Below, piece by piece: positions 25,552 to 33,414 of a stretch of 64,000 bases of DNA. The notes below the pieces were generated by a model. That model saw only the letters and a list, made by a program, of their open reading frames with translations. It ran no database searches and was not told where the DNA came from. Position 1 is the stretch's first letter. Every line of letters starts with the position of its first letter. Both the position numbers and the translations under genes were made by a program. The DNA comes from JAYFQF01 sp034927285 (GTDB lineage Bacteria; Bacillota; Peptococcia; DRI-13; UBA5745): assembly GCA_034927285.1 (NCBI GenBank), contig JAYFQF010000031.1:57181-121180 (forward strand), in the 5' to 3' direction.

Positions 25552-26457
25552 TCAAGCCCGGGGATGAGCGGAATCGTACACTTTCTTCAGCTTGGCCTTT
25601 GATACGTGGGTATAAATCTGTGTGGAAGAAATGCGTTTATGCCCCAGCAGTTCCTGCACCGCCCGCAGGTCGGCGCCGTTATCCAAAAGATGAGTGGCAA
25701 AGCTATGACGGAAGCCATGGGGGGATAAATTATCCTTGGCGCCTGCCTGATTACAGTATTTGTGCACAATATCCCGGACAGCCCGGTCGGTCAGGGGGCC
25801 GCCCCGCAGGTTCAGGAAAAGGGCTTTGCAGCCCGAAACCTTCCGTTTCGGCGCCATGGCGGCAAGATAGTTCCGCAGCGCTTCCACCGCAGGGCCGCCT
25901 AAATTGGCCAGCCGCTGCCGGCCTCCTTTGCCCATAACCAATACGGTTTGGTTTTCAAAATCCAGATCGTTCAGGGTCAGCCCCACCAGTTCCGATACCC
26001 GCAGCCCGCCGGAATAAAGAACCTCCATCAGAGCCCGGTCCCGCAGTCCTCCTTCCGTAGTCAGATCCGGCGCTTCGATGACACTGACGATCTCTTCAAT
26101 ATCCAGATAGTGGGGCAGCTTCCTGGGGGTTTTTCCTACGGTCAGCTCCCGGGTAGGGTTTTCTTTGAGATAACCTTTACGCAGGAGGTATTTGTAGTAG
26201 CTTTTTACCGCGGCAAGATGCCTGTTGATGGTGGCCCGGGCCAGGCCTTTTTTATTCAGATAATAGAGATAGCGGCGGATATGGGCTTCCGTGATCATCT
26301 GCGGATCGATTTTTTCCGGGTCCAGCTTTTCCTGATTTTCCAGCCAATCCATCAGGCTCTGCCAGTCCCGGCTATAAGAAAGCACCGTCATTTCGGATAG
26401 ATTTTTTTCCTCTTTCAAATAAAGAAAGAAGCTGTCCAAAGACTCAGTCAGCCGCAT
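25552..26457 (-). CDS. xerC: Tyrosine recombinase XerC/XerD type
   Basis: This site-specific recombinase of 301 residues resolves chromosome dimers at dif. The SAM-like N-terminal domain spans ~1-95. Catalytic residues are R153 (GLRVSEL), K178 (GKGGR), H247/R250 (HGFRHSF), H273 (LGHKRIS) and Y282 (IYTHVS), so the active site is complete. The position between trmFO and codY is the classical xerC locus of Bacillota, which is why I favour XerC over XerD or a phage integrase. The gap to codY (187 bp) holds the codY promoter. Confidence 0.9.
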   Translation of the reverse strand: MRLTESLDSFFLYLKEEKNLSEMTVLSYSRDWQSLMDWLENQEKLDPEKIDPQMITEAHIRRYLYYLNKKGLARATINRHLAAVKSYYKYLLRKGYLKENPTRELTVGKTPRKLPHYLDIEEIVSVIEAPDLTTEGGLRDRALMEVLYSGGLRVSELVGLTLNDLDFENQTVLVMGKGGRQRLANLGGPAVEALRNYLAAMAPKRKVSGCKALFLNLRGGPLTDRAVRDIVHKYCNQAGAKDNLSPHGFRHSFATHLLDNGADLRAVQELLGHKRISSTQIYTHVSKAKLKKVYDSAHPRA

Positions 26458-26623
26458 GTCGCCTATCCCCCTAACCCTTTCTTTAACCTCTGCCGTTTTT
26501 AAAAGAATCCTCTGTATAAACCGGTCCCTGAATTCCCGGAAAAATTCCGGTCATGTCCATGAGGGCGGCTGCCGACAGCAGACCTCCCCGCATCCCCGGA
26601 AAAGCCCGGTAAAAAGCCGGCCC

Positions 26624-27937
26624 TCAGTCCAGCAGGCCGGAGTCTTGAAGATCCTTTAATGCGCCCAGGGCTCTTTCCGCCAGGCGCCGGTTTTTCTCCT
26701 TTTTATCCCGGATGGCCTCCGGCAAAGGCGGCAGCAGGCCGAAGCTGACGTTCATGGGCTGAAAATTATCCGCTTCGGTGAACACGATGTAATGCAGCAG
26801 GGAACCCAGGGCCGTGGCCGGAGGAAAAACCAGCGGCTCTTTTCCCCGGGCCAGCAGGGCCGCATTGATGCCCATGGCAAGACCCGAGGCGGCGGATTCC
26901 ACATAGCCTTCCACGCCGGTCATCTGTCCCGCCGGCAGAATGTGGGGCATTTCCTTCAGTTGGCCCGTAGGCAGCAGAAGCCGCGGGGAGTTCATGAAGG
27001 TATTGCGGTGCACCATGCCGTAACGGGCAAACTCGGCGTTTTGCAGCCCGGGGATCATCCGGAACACACGCCTTTGCTCCGGCCGGGTCAGCCTGGTCTG
27101 AAATCCGACGATATTTAACAGCGTACAGGCGGCGTCGTCCTGGCGCAGCTGAACTACCGCATAGGGCCTTTTTCCTGTGGCGGGCTCCTCTAACCCTACC
27201 GGCTTCAAGGGACCGAACAAAAGAGTTTTCGGCCCGCGGGCGGCCAGCACCTCCACCGGCATGCAGCCTTCGAAAAACTTCTCTTTTTCAAAGTCTTTTG
27301 AGGGATGCACTTCCGCCGAAACCAAAGCCTCGTAAAAAGCCTGATACTCTTCCTTATTCATGGGGCAGTTGAAATAGTCCTTCTCCCCCTTGCCGTAACG
27401 GGAGGCCCAATAGCCTTTTTCCGTGTTCAGCGACTCCAAGGTGACTACCGGCGCGGCGGCGTCATAAAAATAAAGCTCTTTTTTTTCACCCAGCTTCGCC
27501 AGGGCGCCGGCCATGGCCGGGCTGGACAAAGGTCCCGTAGCCAGTACCGTGATCCCCGACGCCGGCAGGGAAGACACTTCCTCCCGCAGCACCCGGATCA
27601 GCGGATGACGGCAAAGCTCCTGGGTAATCATCCGGGGAAAGCCTTCCCGGTCCACTGCCAGAGCCCCGCCTGCCGGCACCCGGCAGGCGTCGGCGCAGCG
27701 GATCACCAAAGAATCGAGACGGCGCATCTCTTCTTTCAGCAGCCCCACGGCGTTTTCCAAAGAGTTTGCCCTTAAGGAATTACTGCAGACCAATTCAGCG
27801 AAGCAATCGGTTTTATGGGCCGGCGTATTGTTTTTCGGCCTCATTTCATAAAGCGTCACCGCCAGGCCCCGGCGGGCCAGCTGCCAGGCGGCTTCGGAGC
27901 CCGCCAGGCCGGCGCCGATTACCGTAACATTTTCCAT
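26624..27937 (-). CDS. trmFO: tRNA (uracil-54-C5)-methyltransferase, folate-dependent
   Basis: TrmFO makes m5U54 in tRNA using methylenetetrahydrofolate and FADH2. The 437-residue protein starts with the FAD-binding VIGAGLAGSEAAWQLARRG, then AELVCSNSLRANSLENAVG with the conserved Cys, and has GQMTGVEGYVESAASGL near the end. It follows topA by 5 bp, the usual Bacillota arrangement, and the SD lies at the end of topA. Confidence 0.96.
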   Translation of the reverse strand: MENVTVIGAGLAGSEAAWQLARRGLAVTLYEMRPKNNTPAHKTDCFAELVCSNSLRANSLENAVGLLKEEMRRLDSLVIRCADACRVPAGGALAVDREGFPRMITQELCRHPLIRVLREEVSSLPASGITVLATGPLSSPAMAGALAKLGEKKELYFYDAAAPVVTLESLNTEKGYWASRYGKGEKDYFNCPMNKEEYQAFYEALVSAEVHPSKDFEKEKFFEGCMPVEVLAARGPKTLLFGPLKPVGLEEPATGKRPYAVVQLRQDDAACTLLNIVGFQTRLTRPEQRRVFRMIPGLQNAEFARYGMVHRNTFMNSPRLLLPTGQLKEMPHILPAGQMTGVEGYVESAASGLAMGINAALLARGKEPLVFPPATALGSLLHYIVFTEADNFQPMNVSFGLLPPLPEAIRDKKEKNRRLAERALGALKDLQDSGLLD

Positions 27938-27942
27938 TTTTC

Positions 27943-30087
27943 CTATTCTTTCTCCTCCTGCTGCGGCGCTTGGGCCTTGTCCGCTTCTTCTTTCAGCATC
28001 GAAGGCTTAAAGGAGCAGCCTTCCGTAGGACAAGCTAAACGCGTGCCGGAGCCCGAAGGCCGTTTTACCAGATGCTGGCCGCAAACCGGGCAGAGGGTAG
28101 CTACCGGCTCATACCAGGAAGTATAATCGCATTCAGGATAATTGCTGCAGCCATAGAATTTTTTCTTTTTCTTCGTTTGCCGGATCACCACGTCCCCTTT
28201 GCCGCATTTGGGGCATTTCAGTTCCAAAGTCAGAAGAAGAGGCTTGGTATACCTGCACTGGGGGAAGCCCGGGCAGGCCAGGAACTTGCCGAAGCGGCCG
28301 TGCTTGATCACCAGATTCCGTCCGCACTGGGGACAAACCTCGTCGGTCACCTCATCCGTCAGTTCTACATGGCCGATCTTTTCGTCGGCTACTTCCAGTT
28401 CTTTGATAAATGGCTCGTAAAATTCGTAAACGATGGATTTCCACTGAATCTGTCCTTCTTCCACCTCGTCCAGCTGATTTTCCATCCGGGCGGTAAAGTC
28501 CTTGTCGATAATATTGGGGAAGTATTCCTTCAGCAGGTCCACCACCGCATCCCCCAGCTCCGTGGCTTTGAACTGCTTCTTTTCTTTCAGCACATAACCC
28601 CGGGTAACGATAGTATCGATGGTGGGAGCGTAGGTGCTGGGCCGGCCGATGCCCATTTCCTCCAGGGTTTTGATCAGAGACGCCTCAGTGAAACGAGGCT
28701 GCGGCTGGGTAAAATGCTGCTTTTCCACATATTTTTTCCACTCCGGTTCATCGCCTTTTTTCAGGTAGGGCAACCGGGCCGTATTATCGTCTTCCTCTTC
28801 TTCATTGCGGCTTTCATCCCGGCCCTCGTCGTAAAGCCGGGTAAAGCCGGGAAAGGTAACCACTACGCCGGTACTGCGGAAGGTAAAGTCGCCTGCCGTC
28901 AGATCCACGGTGGTCACATTCTGGGCCAGAGAGGCCATCTGAGAAGCCATGAAGCGCTCCCAGATCAGCTTATACAGCTTATACTGGTCGCCGGTCAGAT
29001 AAGCCTTTACCGATTCCGGGGTCCGATAAACGGAGCTGGGACGGATACCTTCATGGGAGTCCTGAATCTTGCCTTTTTTAACATAAACCCTGGGGCTTTT
29101 GGGATAATACTCCTTACCGAAGCTTTCCAGGATATAATTTCGGGCCTCCTGCTGGGCTTCCTCGCTGATCCGGGTGGAATCGGTACGGATATAGGAAATC
29201 AGGCCTACCGTTCCCTCCTCTTTACTCAGATCCAGACCTTCGTAAAGCTGCTGAGCCACCAGCATCGTGCGCTTGGCTGTAAAATTGATCTTACGGAAGG
29301 CCTCCTGCTGCAGGCTGCTGGTGGTAAAGGGCGGCGCCGGATTACGGCTCTGGGTCTTTGTATTTACTTCGCCGACGATGAACGGACCGGAACCGGCGGC
29401 GGATTTTATCCGCTCCACGTCCTTTGCCGACTCCAGCCTGACTTTTTGATTTTTTTCCTTAATCAGCTTGGCAAAAAACTTATCCTTGTTCAGGCTGAGC
29501 TGGGCCTTCAAATCCCAGTATTCCTCTGGGACAAAGGACTGGATCTCCTTTTCCCGGTCGCAGATCAGCCGCAGGGCCACCGACTGCACCCTCCCGGCGG
29601 AAAGGCCCTTTCTGACCTTACGCCATAAAAGGGGGGAAAGCTTATAACCCACGATCCGGTCCAGCACCCTGCGGGCCTGCTGAGCGTCCACCCGGTGATC
29701 GTCCACCGGTCGGGGATGCTTTACCGATTCCTCCACGGTCTTTTTAGTGATCTCGTTGAATTCAATGCGGCAGTCCTGCTTGGTATCCAGCTGCAGGAGC
29801 TGGCCTAAGTGCCAGGCGATGGCTTCTCCCTCGCGGTCCGGGTCTGTGGCCAGAAGGACACGGTCGCTCTTTTGAGCCATGGACTTCAATTCAGAAACCA
29901 GGTCGCCTTTTCCCCGGATCGTAATGTATTTCAAGGCGATATCCTTATCCATGTCGATACCGAACTGACTTTTGGGCAAGTCCCTGACATGGCCCATGCA
30001 GGCCTTGACGGTATACTTTTTTCCCAGGAACTTGCCGATGGTTTTCGCTTTAGCCGGAGACTCCACTACAACTAATGTTTTACCCAT
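27943..30087 (-). CDS. topA: DNA topoisomerase I (type IA)
   Basis: TopA relaxes negative supercoils. The 714-residue enzyme begins with the Toprim domain (VVESPAKAKTIGKFLG; ATDPDREGEAIAWHL), the active-site Tyr lies in LISYIRTDSTRIS, and GIGRPSTYAPTI is conserved. Three C-terminal zinc ribbons are seen: CPQCGRNL...CPGFPQC, CPKCGKGD...CSNYPEC and CPVCGQHL...CPTEGC. AGGTGAAGGA precedes the ATG. It lies 31 bp after dprA. Confidence 0.97.
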   Translation of the reverse strand: MGKTLVVVESPAKAKTIGKFLGKKYTVKACMGHVRDLPKSQFGIDMDKDIALKYITIRGKGDLVSELKSMAQKSDRVLLATDPDREGEAIAWHLGQLLQLDTKQDCRIEFNEITKKTVEESVKHPRPVDDHRVDAQQARRVLDRIVGYKLSPLLWRKVRKGLSAGRVQSVALRLICDREKEIQSFVPEEYWDLKAQLSLNKDKFFAKLIKEKNQKVRLESAKDVERIKSAAGSGPFIVGEVNTKTQSRNPAPPFTTSSLQQEAFRKINFTAKRTMLVAQQLYEGLDLSKEEGTVGLISYIRTDSTRISEEAQQEARNYILESFGKEYYPKSPRVYVKKGKIQDSHEGIRPSSVYRTPESVKAYLTGDQYKLYKLIWERFMASQMASLAQNVTTVDLTAGDFTFRSTGVVVTFPGFTRLYDEGRDESRNEEEEDDNTARLPYLKKGDEPEWKKYVEKQHFTQPQPRFTEASLIKTLEEMGIGRPSTYAPTIDTIVTRGYVLKEKKQFKATELGDAVVDLLKEYFPNIIDKDFTARMENQLDEVEEGQIQWKSIVYEFYEPFIKELEVADEKIGHVELTDEVTDEVCPQCGRNLVIKHGRFGKFLACPGFPQCRYTKPLLLTLELKCPKCGKGDVVIRQTKKKKKFYGCSNYPECDYTSWYEPVATLCPVCGQHLVKRPSGSGTRLACPTEGCSFKPSMLKEEADKAQAPQQEEKE

Positions 30088-30118
30088 TCCTTCACCTACT
30101 TAAAATAAAACTTCTATG

Positions 30119-31327
30119 TCAGATCCGTTGATAATAATCACCAGGTAACCTCTCAATTAAACTTAACCTGACCAAATTTGTCAAGCCCAAATAAAGCTGC
30201 CCCGGCAAAAGTCCGGACAAGGACAGCAGACGGTCCACGTGAACCGGGCCGTAACCGATCTTCTCCAGCAGCGCCGCTTCTTCCGGCCCCGGCATCAGTA
30301 CCTGCCGGGCCAAAGGGCCTTTCCCCTCCCCGTCCCGGTCTGCCGGAGCGCCGCCAGGTTTTCCCGGGCCGTTCCGGCCTGCCGGTCCGCCGCCGGCTTT
30401 TCCGGGGCCGGCGCGTCCCGGCGGCGTTTCTTCCTCTAAGATACCCAAATCCCGCAAAATATCCCCGGGAGTGATTACCGCCCTGGCCCCGTCCTGAATC
30501 AGCTGCAAAGGTCCGATGCTGGCGGGATTGGTTACCGGGCCGGGCAGAACCCATAATTCCCGGCCTTGTTCCGCCGCCAGCTGGCTGGTAATCAGAGCGC
30601 CGCTTCTGGCCCGGGCCTCGATCAAAAGCACACCCAGACTCAGACCGCTGATGATGCGGTTTCGCAAAGGAAAGGTCCAGGGCGCCGGCGGCGTTTCCGG
30701 CGGCAATTCGCTGAGCACCAGTCCTTCCCGGCAGGTCTGCTCATAAAGGCCCCGGTTTTCCCTGGGATAAATCACATCCACCCCGCTGCCCAATACCGCC
30801 ACTGTTGCGCCGCCGCACTGCAAGGCGCCCCGGTGAGCGCAGCCGTCGATTCCTTTGGCCAGCCCGCTGACGATACAAAGTCCGGCCTGGGCCAGCCGGC
30901 GGCTGAATTCTCCGGCCTGCAGCTGACCGTAGCCGCTGCAGTGCCGGCTTCCCACCACCGCCACCATGGGCAGCTTCAGCAGTTCTGTCTTTCCATAATA
31001 ATATAGAATAACCGGATTATCTGAAATTTGCAACAGGCTATCGGGATATTCTTTGTCCAAAAGGGTAAGAATTCCAATTCCCCGGTCCGCGCAGCGGTCC
31101 AGGATTTCTTCCGGCCGGAGCTTGCGCCGGGCCGCCAAAAGCTTCAGCCGCACCTCCTGGGGCAGCCAGGTTCCCTCCGTCAGCTCCGGATCTTGCCAGG
31201 CTGCCGCCAAGGTCCCGTAACGCCTCAGCAGGACCCCGGCCCAGCGGTTCAGGCCAAAGCCCAGGGCCTGGTGAAAAGCCAGCCAACAGCCTTTTTCCTT
31301 ACCCCTTTCCTCATCCTTTCCCTCCAT
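30119..31327 (-). CDS. dprA: DNA-processing protein DprA/Smf
   Basis: DprA loads RecA on incoming single-stranded DNA in natural transformation and is widely kept even in bacteria not known to be competent. The Rossmann-like core shows VGSRHCSGYGQLQAGEFSR, key part VGSRHCSGYG, then IVSGLAKGIDGCAHRGAL, VIYPRENRGLYE and NRIISGLSLGVLLIEA. An N-terminal SAM-like region and a C-terminal winged helix flank it. The linker (~residues 305-340) is a Gly/Pro/Lys/Arg-rich collagen-like tract (GRAGPGKAGGGPAGRNGPG), which is unusual. dprA opens the dprA-topA-trmFO group. Confidence 0.93.
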   Translation of the reverse strand: MEGKDEERGKEKGCWLAFHQALGFGLNRWAGVLLRRYGTLAAAWQDPELTEGTWLPQEVRLKLLAARRKLRPEEILDRCADRGIGILTLLDKEYPDSLLQISDNPVILYYYGKTELLKLPMVAVVGSRHCSGYGQLQAGEFSRRLAQAGLCIVSGLAKGIDGCAHRGALQCGGATVAVLGSGVDVIYPRENRGLYEQTCREGLVLSELPPETPPAPWTFPLRNRIISGLSLGVLLIEARARSGALITSQLAAEQGRELWVLPGPVTNPASIGPLQLIQDGARAVITPGDILRDLGILEEETPPGRAGPGKAGGGPAGRNGPGKPGGAPADRDGEGKGPLARQVLMPGPEEAALLEKIGYGPVHVDRLLSLSGLLPGQLYLGLTNLVRLSLIERLPGDYYQRI

Positions 31328-31426
31328 GCTTCCCCCTGTCTCCGCTGCCCGGCCAACAGATGTCCTTACTATAACACATTTTTACAATATTTTACAAGAG
31401 GAGATATTTCTCACGGGCTTTTTTTA

Positions 31427-31456
31427 TTGACAGAAGAAGGGATAATACGGTATAAT
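31427..31456 (+). promoter_or_regulatory. Promoter of tRNA-Trp
   Basis: TTGACA (31427-31432), an 18-bp spacer and TATAAT (31451-31456), 15 bp before the tRNA. Both hexamers match the sigma-A consensus exactly. Confidence 0.88.
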
Positions 31457-31470
31457 ATGTTTCGTTGCAC

Positions 31471-31546
31471 AGGGGTATAGCTCAATTGGTAGAGTAGCGG
31501 TCTCCAAAACCGTTGGTTGTGGGTTCGATTCCTACTGCCCCTGCCA
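31471..31546 (+). tRNA. tRNA-Trp (anticodon CCA)
   Basis: A 76-nt cloverleaf with acceptor stem AGGGGTA/TGCCCCT, discriminator G and encoded CCA end. The anticodon CCA is at 31504-31506 in the loop CTCCAAA, and the T loop is GGTTCGATTCC. It has its own consensus promoter and terminator. Confidence 0.95.
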
Positions 31547-31559
31547 TTTTGGAATTCCA

Positions 31560-31591
31560 GCGCCTGATTCGGAGGAGTCAGGCGCTTTTTT
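31560..31591 (+). terminator. Terminator after tRNA-Trp
   Basis: An 11-bp stem (GCGCCTGATTC / GAGTCAGGCGC, one G-T pair), 4-base loop and T6. Confidence 0.9.
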
Positions 31592-31633
31592 ATGTGGCGG
31601 TTTCAGGAAGAAAACGTGATTCATTCTCTGTTT

Positions 31634-31664
31634 TTCATAATATAGCCTTTCCTTAAACATACTA
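31634..31664 (+). promoter_or_regulatory. Candidate forespore (sigma-G) promoter of spoVAF
   Basis: TTCATA (31634-31639), an 18-bp spacer and CATACTA (31658-31664). The -10 matches the known sigma-G consensus CATNMTA fully and the -35 (TGMATA type) in five of six bases. It lies ~32 bp before the spoVAF start. Assignment rests on consensus match only. Confidence 0.6.
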
Positions 31665-31695
31665 GATTTATCTTCTTGTTTGCGAGGTAAGCCAG

Positions 31696-33129
31696 ATGGA
31701 TTCCATTGATGACAAATTGCTTTCCGGCGACTATGCCGCCGATGTCCGGGAGATCAACCGCCGCCTGCGGGTGGAGCATAGCTTTGACCTGGTTTCCAAG
31801 CATTTACGGCTGGGGGAAAAAGAGGCGGTCCTTTATTTTGTAGACGGCTTTATCAAAGACGAGGTGCTGGAACGGATTCTGGCGTTTTTGCTGGAGGCGG
31901 AACCGGAGCGTCTGTCCAGGGTTAAATCCGCAGCCAATTTTGCCGCCGCATTTATTCCTTATACGGAAACCGATGTTACAAACGAGTTTTCAAAGATCCT
32001 CGCTTCCGTGCTCTCCGGGACTCCGGCTTTGCTGGTGGAGGGTCTGGAAGAGGCTGTGCTGATCGACGTCAGGACCTATCCGGTCCGCGGCATGGCGGAA
32101 CCCGAGGACGACAGGGTGCTCCGGGGCGCCCGGGACGGTTTTGTGGAAACCCTGATTTTTAATACCGCCCTGATCCGCCGGCGTATCCGGGATACCGCGC
32201 TGACGGTGGAAGTCACCCCCGTAGGCACCAAATCCAAAACCGACGTGGCGATCTGCTATATGATTGGCTTGGTAAATCCCAGGCACTTATCCATTATTAA
32301 AGAAAAGCTCAACAAAATCGCTATTGAAAGCCTGACCATGGGCCAGGAAAGCCTGGCCGAATGCCTGTTGGGTTCCCGCTGGTATAATCCCTTCCCCCGG
32401 GTCCGGTATACTGAGCGGCCCGACGCCGCCGCGGCCAGCCTCTATGAGGGCAGTATTATTTTGATCGTGGACAATTCCCCCGCGGTGATGATCCTGCCCA
32501 CTTCCATCTTTGATTTCCTGCAGGACTCCAATGATTATTATTTTACTCCTTTAGTCGGCAGCTATCTGCGCCTGGTAAGGATGCTGATCTTTTTTCTGAC
32601 GGTTTTTCTGACTCCGGTCTGGTATCTTTTAGTGGAAAGTCCGGAACTGGTGCCGGAATGGCTCTCCTTCATCTTTGTCAGGGAGCCGAATCAGGTGCCG
32701 ATCTTTATCCAGCTTCTGCTGGTGGAATTCATTCTGGACGGCCTGAAGCTGGCTGCGTTGAACACGCCTACAGTCCTCAGCAATTCCTTCAGTATCGTAG
32801 GCGCCCTGATTTTAGGAGATTTCGCTGTTAAGGCCAACTGGCTGGTGGCGGAAGTGGTGCTTTATATGGCCTTTGTGGCCATCGCTACCTTTACCCAGCC
32901 CAGTTACGAGCTGGGGTACGCCTTTAAGCTGTTCCGGCTGCTGTTTTTAGTGCTGATCCGTTTTATAGGCCCCTGGGGCCTGCCTTTAGGCGTGGTTTTA
33001 ATGCTGATTGTCATCGCTTCCACAAAGACTCCCTTGGGCTATACTTACCTGTATCCCCTGATCCCCTTCAACGGACCCGCTCTGATGCGGCTGCTTATCC
33101 GCCAGCCGATCAGCCGGCAGAACACCTGA
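31696..33129 (+). CDS. spoVAF: Stage V sporulation protein AF (GerA-family membrane protein)
   Basis: The 477-residue product belongs to the GerA/SpoVAF family. The first ~290 residues are the soluble region with YFVDGFIKDEVLERIL, LIDVRTYPVRGMAEPEDD, ARDGFVETLIFNTALIRRRI and YNPFPRVRYTERPD. The rest has about five membrane helices, with the signature DNSPAVMILPTS. RTYPVRG, RDGFVET and YFVDGF match SpoVAF better than germinant receptor A subunits. In Bacillus, SpoVAF is the last gene of the spoVA operon and has been linked to ion release in early germination. Here it stands alone after tRNA-Trp. GAGGT precedes the ATG. Confidence 0.88.
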   Translation: MDSIDDKLLSGDYAADVREINRRLRVEHSFDLVSKHLRLGEKEAVLYFVDGFIKDEVLERILAFLLEAEPERLSRVKSAANFAAAFIPYTETDVTNEFSKILASVLSGTPALLVEGLEEAVLIDVRTYPVRGMAEPEDDRVLRGARDGFVETLIFNTALIRRRIRDTALTVEVTPVGTKSKTDVAICYMIGLVNPRHLSIIKEKLNKIAIESLTMGQESLAECLLGSRWYNPFPRVRYTERPDAAAASLYEGSIILIVDNSPAVMILPTSIFDFLQDSNDYYFTPLVGSYLRLVRMLIFFLTVFLTPVWYLLVESPELVPEWLSFIFVREPNQVPIFIQLLLVEFILDGLKLAALNTPTVLSNSFSIVGALILGDFAVKANWLVAEVVLYMAFVAIATFTQPSYELGYAFKLFRLLFLVLIRFIGPWGLPLGVVLMLIVIASTKTPLGYTYLYPLIPFNGPALMRLLIRQPISRQNT

Positions 33130-33183
33130 AAAAACATATGTTCTGGTGAACTGGAAATTATTTCCCGGGAAAAGATCTCGCAG

Positions 33184-33235
33184 AAAAAGGGCCGTCGCAA
33201 ATTGGCTGAGAAAGCCAAGGGGCGGCAGCCTTTTT
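33184..33235 (+). terminator. Hairpin terminator after spoVAF, member of a repeat family
   Basis: An imperfect long stem beginning AAAAAGGGCCGTCGCAAATT and ending GGGGCGGCAGCCTTTTT. It serves as a terminator for spoVAF. Its sequence is closely related, in inverted orientation, to the hairpin at 33323-33395. Confidence 0.75.
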
Positions 33236-33322
33236 AATAATAATGATTCAAAATCCATGCAAAATCGATCCTTTGCTCGCAGAGCAGTCCCCCAGGGCCG
33301 GATGCCGGCAGCGTTAAAATTG

Positions 33323-33395
33323 AAAATCCATAAAAAAGGCTGCCGCAAATAGGCTTTTCCTCAACCAATTTGCGACAGCCTTTTTTATGGATTTT
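33323..33395. repeat. 28-bp inverted repeat hairpin, bidirectional terminator
   Basis: The left arm (33323-33350) and right arm (33368-33395) pair over 28 bp with one mismatch and a 17-base loop. The core reads AAAAAAGGCTGCCGCAAAT on the left and ATTTGCGACAGCCTTTTTT on the right. It ends the EF-G-like gene on the minus strand. The stem is much longer than an ordinary terminator, which suggests a repeat element. Confidence 0.8.
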
Positions 33396-33414
33396 TTATC
33401 GTTTTCTCCAAACC

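Noticed and set aside
28072..29628. Plus-strand open frame of 518 aa opposite topA
   Set aside because: Antisense shadow of topA without motifs or an SD.
33130..33414. Small open frames beginning MRQPFLWIF on both strands
   Set aside because: They are translations of the two arms of the 28-bp inverted repeat, not genes.
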